A program made the position numbers and the translations under genes. From positions 62,001 to 126,000 of the forward strand of contig NZ_JAPFGB010000009.1 in assembly GCF_026241095.1 (NCBI RefSeq): a DNA stretch of 64,000 nucleotides. Reading direction: 5' to 3'. The DNA is from Saccharopolyspora sp. NFXS83 (GTDB lineage: Bacteria; Actinomycetota; Actinomycetes; Mycobacteriales; Pseudonocardiaceae). Within the stretch, counting starts at the first letter, position 1. Each line of letters opens with the position of its first letter. The notes below the pieces were generated by a model that saw nothing but the letters and a program-made list of their open reading frames with translations, ran no database searches and was not told the origin of the DNA. Of this stretch, positions 61,840 through 64,000 are shown in pieces.

Positions 61840-62104
61840 CTCCGCTGGTCCGTCGACCGCCGCGTCGTCGAAGCAGCAGCACGACGACGCCGGCACCGCG
61901 GCACCTGGGGACGGCACGTCACCGACGAGGAGTACGGCGCCTCGGCGAACCCAGCCTGACCACGGCCTTCACGCACCCGTCACCGCCCGGGGCGCGTGGA
62001 CCCCGGCCGGTGACGTACCGGCGTTCGGGGGAAATGCAAGTTTTCCGGCCCTTCCCGGCGAACCTGCCGCCGCGCCGCGCGTCTCTTCGAATGCGGGGGG
62101 TAAC

Positions 62105-62140
62105 GGGGAACCCGCGAGCGACGGCGCTCGCGGGTTCCCC
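62105..62140. terminator. Hairpin between methyltransferase and hydrolase genes
   Basis: A 16-bp perfect inverted repeat (62105-62120 and 62125-62140, 4-nt loop) sits 20 bp before the hydrolase start. The surrounding 61840-62160 region holds no gene I can support. It may end leftover transcription or act in the leader of the next gene. Confidence 0.65.
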
Positions 62141-62160
62141 GCTCGGGTCTGAGGGGGCCG

Positions 62161-63003
62161 GTGATCGTGAACGTGCGCAGGGGCGTCTGGATCGCGCTGG
62201 GGTTGGTAGCGGTGCTGTGCGTGGTGGGAGGGGCCGTGGTCGTGGCGAACTCCGATCGGTGGAGGTCGTCGTGCGGCGGCTCCGCGTCGCGGGGATCCGC
62301 GCAGGAAGGGGTGGCCCGGTCGATCCGGGAGAAGCTGCCGTCGTTCGGCGAAGGCACCTCCGTGGCCATCGAGGTGGTCGACCTGGACTCGTGCGCGGAG
62401 GTCGTCGCGCTCGACGCCGACAGCGGGTTCCCGACCGCGTCCGTGGTGAAGCTGCTGATCGCGATCGACGCGGTCGAACGCTCCTCGGGCACGGCCGTCG
62501 GTGACCTCCAGCGGATGCTGTCGGCCAGCGACGACCAGGTGGCCAGCCGCTTGTGGACCGCGGGCGGAGGTCCGGACATCGTCCGCCGCACGGCGGCGAA
62601 GCTGGGGCTGGCGGACACCGCGCCGCCGGAATCGCCCGGTCAGTGGGGGAACACCCGGATGAGCGCGCGGGACATCGCGCGGGTCTACCAGTACTTGACG
62701 GCGGAAGCCGATGCGGACACGCGGAAGTTGCTGCTGGGCGCGATGGGTGACGCGCCCGACGCGGCGGTCGACGGATTCCCGCAGCACTTCGGCATTCCCG
62801 ACGGTCTTCCCGACCACAACTGGGCGATCAAGCAGGGGTGGGGGTCGACCGACGCGAACACCGTGCTGCACACCACCGGACTGGTCAGCGGGGAACGCGA
62901 CCTCGTCGTCGTGCTGCTGAGCACGTGGCCTCCGGACACCGACTGGACCGTGGCCAGGGCGTCCCTGACCGCGGCGGCCCACTCGCTCGACCGGATCGCC
63001 TGA
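62161..63003 (+). CDS. Secreted or membrane-anchored serine hydrolase, class A beta-lactamase fold
   Basis: This 280-residue protein has an N-terminal hydrophobic segment (about residues 8-30, VWIALGLVAVLCVVGGAVVV), acting as signal or anchor. The hydrolase domain has SVVK (SxxK nucleophile motif, about residues 94-97), SDD where class A enzymes have SDN, and KQG where they have KTG. The GTG start at 62161 follows GAGGGGG. This pattern fits the poorly studied beta-lactamase-related proteins of actinomycete cell envelopes. Real penicillin hydrolysis is doubtful because of SDD. It lies between two hairpins and is probably a single-gene unit outside the polyketide cluster. Confidence 0.78.
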   Translation: MIVNVRRGVWIALGLVAVLCVVGGAVVVANSDRWRSSCGGSASRGSAQEGVARSIREKLPSFGEGTSVAIEVVDLDSCAEVVALDADSGFPTASVVKLLIAIDAVERSSGTAVGDLQRMLSASDDQVASRLWTAGGGPDIVRRTAAKLGLADTAPPESPGQWGNTRMSARDIARVYQYLTAEADADTRKLLLGAMGDAPDAAVDGFPQHFGIPDGLPDHNWAIKQGWGSTDANTVLHTTGLVSGERDLVVVLLSTWPPDTDWTVARASLTAAAHSLDRIA

Positions 63004-63011
63004 CCGGACCG

Positions 63012-63045
63012 CCGGTTCCCCCGCCGCGCGCGGCGGGGGAACCGG
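63012..63045. terminator. Hairpin between converging genes
   Basis: Two 17-bp arms (63012-63028 and 63029-63045) form a near-continuous palindrome 8 bp after the hydrolase stop and 16 bp before the stop of the convergent small gene. Likely bidirectional. Confidence 0.75.
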
Positions 63046-63060
63046 AATCGGGCCGGATGG

Positions 63061-63288
63061 TCAGCCGCGCACGAGCTTGTTCGGGCCGTCCGGGTCGTCG
63101 GAGTTCACCGACTCGCACATGAGGGGGCCCTGGTCACCCTCGGAAATGAGCTGGTCCAGCCTGTCCGAGCAGGCCTGGAAAGTGGGGAACTCGCCCACCA
63201 CTTCCTCCGCGAACGCGGTGCCCGCGCCCACGGCGGACATACCGGCGGCGCACAGCGCCAGGGTCGTGACGATTTTGCGGATACGCAT
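63061..63288 (-). CDS. Small secreted protein, function unknown
   Basis: 75 residues from ATG 63286-63288, preceded on the minus strand by GGAGAGGAA. There is a clear Sec signal peptide (MRIRKIVTTLALCAAG… to AFA-E, cleavage after about residue 27). The mature ~48 residues are acidic, with two Cys (QACSDR and LMCESV) that could form one disulfide. I do not recognise the family; similar tiny exported proteins are common in Pseudonocardiaceae. Larger open frames reading through it are artefacts of high GC. Confidence 0.7.
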   Translation of the reverse strand: MRIRKIVTTLALCAAGMSAVGAGTAFAEEVVGEFPTFQACSDRLDQLISEGDQGPLMCESVNSDDPDGPNKLVRG

Positions 63289-63521
63289 GAAAATTCCTCT
63301 CCAACTGGGATTGATGAGGACAGCGGCGAACGGCCGTCCCCGGGAACGGATTCCTCTTGCCGACAACTTCTGGTCGATCGACGCCGCCAGCGATCGCGCG
63401 GCCGAGGAGTTCCTCAGCTGCGCATCGCCGCGCCCACCTGGAACCTGCCGATGCCTCCGCAACGCCAGGACGGTCGCGTGGATCAGCCCCGTGAGCGTCA
63501 CCGCTGGCCTGGGGCCTGCCT

Positions 63522-63884
63522 TCAGGCAGGACCGTCGATGGTCAGCGCGCAGGTGACCGGCTGACCGGGCTTCCCGGCCTCGGTCACCCGCTCCTCGCCT
63601 TCGACCAGCACCTTGCAGGTGAGCGCCGAACCTGGGGAGCCCGGCGTGACGACGAACTTCGCCGCACCGCCCATCGGAGCCCACTTGTCGTGGTGCGGAA
63701 CGCTGATCGGTTCCGGATCCTGGTTCTGCGAGTCCGAAGTGGACTTCCGCACGGTGCCGGTCTCCCCGGCAGGACCCGAGACCTCCAGCGTCACCTCGTA
63801 GGCGGTCTCCTCCGGCGGGTGGCTGCACGCGGTGAGGCCGATGAGGGTGAGTGCCGGCACGGCCAACACGAGTGCGCGCTTCAT
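63522..63884 (-). CDS. Lipoprotein, MmpS-like beta-sandwich
   Basis: 120 residues. The signal peptide with lipobox LTAC (Cys about residue 20) predicts lipid anchoring. The mature part (YEVTLEV…, then LTCKVLVEGE and TCAL) has the strand pattern and paired cysteines of small MmpS-family periplasmic proteins. The ATG at 63882-63884 follows AAGGAG. The MmpS link is by pattern only and no MmpL gene is visible. Upstream, 63885-64000 should hold its promoter; I see no further gene there. Confidence 0.68.
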   Translation of the reverse strand: MKRALVLAVPALTLIGLTACSHPPEETAYEVTLEVSGPAGETGTVRKSTSDSQNQDPEPISVPHHDKWAPMGGAAKFVVTPGSPGSALTCKVLVEGEERVTEAGKPGQPVTCALTIDGPA

Positions 63885-64000
63885 GGGGTTGAGCTCCTTC
63901 GGGGCACGGCGTTCGATCTTCCGGGACAGACCGTATTGACCGCCTGCCGGGCCGCGGATCTGCCGGACGGCCAGTTCACGCCCGAATTCCTACGACTATC

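Noticed and set aside
61840-62104. Short open frames on both strands after the methyltransferase
   Set aside because: Arg/Ser-rich, no ribosome sites, no family resemblance; treated as non-coding.

Overview
This is a 64-kb window of very GC-rich DNA from an actinomycete, most likely a Pseudonocardiaceae genus such as Amycolatopsis. That placement is an inference from codon use, the gene families and a palindromic terminator of a type I associate with Amycolatopsis. About 60 kb is the core of one modular type I polyketide synthase (PKS) gene cluster for a glycosylated, P450-oxidised macrolide or macrolactam.

Layout. (1) 1-9211, plus strand: the end of a PKS gene cut by the window edge (DH-ER-KR-ACP), then a last-module PKS with a thioesterase. 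(2) 9240-9290: a perfect hairpin between converging genes. (3) 9301-14121, minus strand: a tightly coupled four-gene operon reading glycosyltransferase, sugar aminotransferase, P450, P450. (4) 14122-14312: a divergent promoter with two sequences close to the PAS-LuxR (PimM-type) operator. (5) 14313-60506, plus strand: four PKS genes, namely the starter protein (ACP-KS-AT-AT-ACP), one fully reducing module, a four-module protein and a three-module protein. (6) 60507-64000: a possible small remnant, a SAM methyltransferase, and apparently non-cluster genes (beta-lactamase-fold hydrolase, small secreted protein, lipoprotein).

The order 'late PKS with TE / convergent P450s-aminotransferase-glycosyltransferase / divergent early PKS' matches what I recall for the nystatin, amphotericin and pimaricin clusters. 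The aminotransferase and glycosyltransferase also look like the mycosamine pair of those clusters. The PKS itself is not a canonical polyene PKS. It begins with a tandem-AT starter module of a kind I know mainly from myxobacteria. The predicted chain is: starter, unreduced keto unit, methyl-branched saturated unit, two alkene units, hydroxyl (A-type KR), methyl-branched keto (dead KR), three alkene units with an unusual extender in the middle one, then unknown modules upstream of the window, a saturated unit, and an enoyl unit released by the TE. The TE protein, two of the giant PKS proteins and the glycosyltransferase each carry a rare TTA codon, so translation may depend on bldA.

Not seen here and expected outside the window: GDP-mannose 4,6-dehydratase, a ferredoxin, pathway regulators, transporters, starter-unit enzymes and the missing PKS modules.
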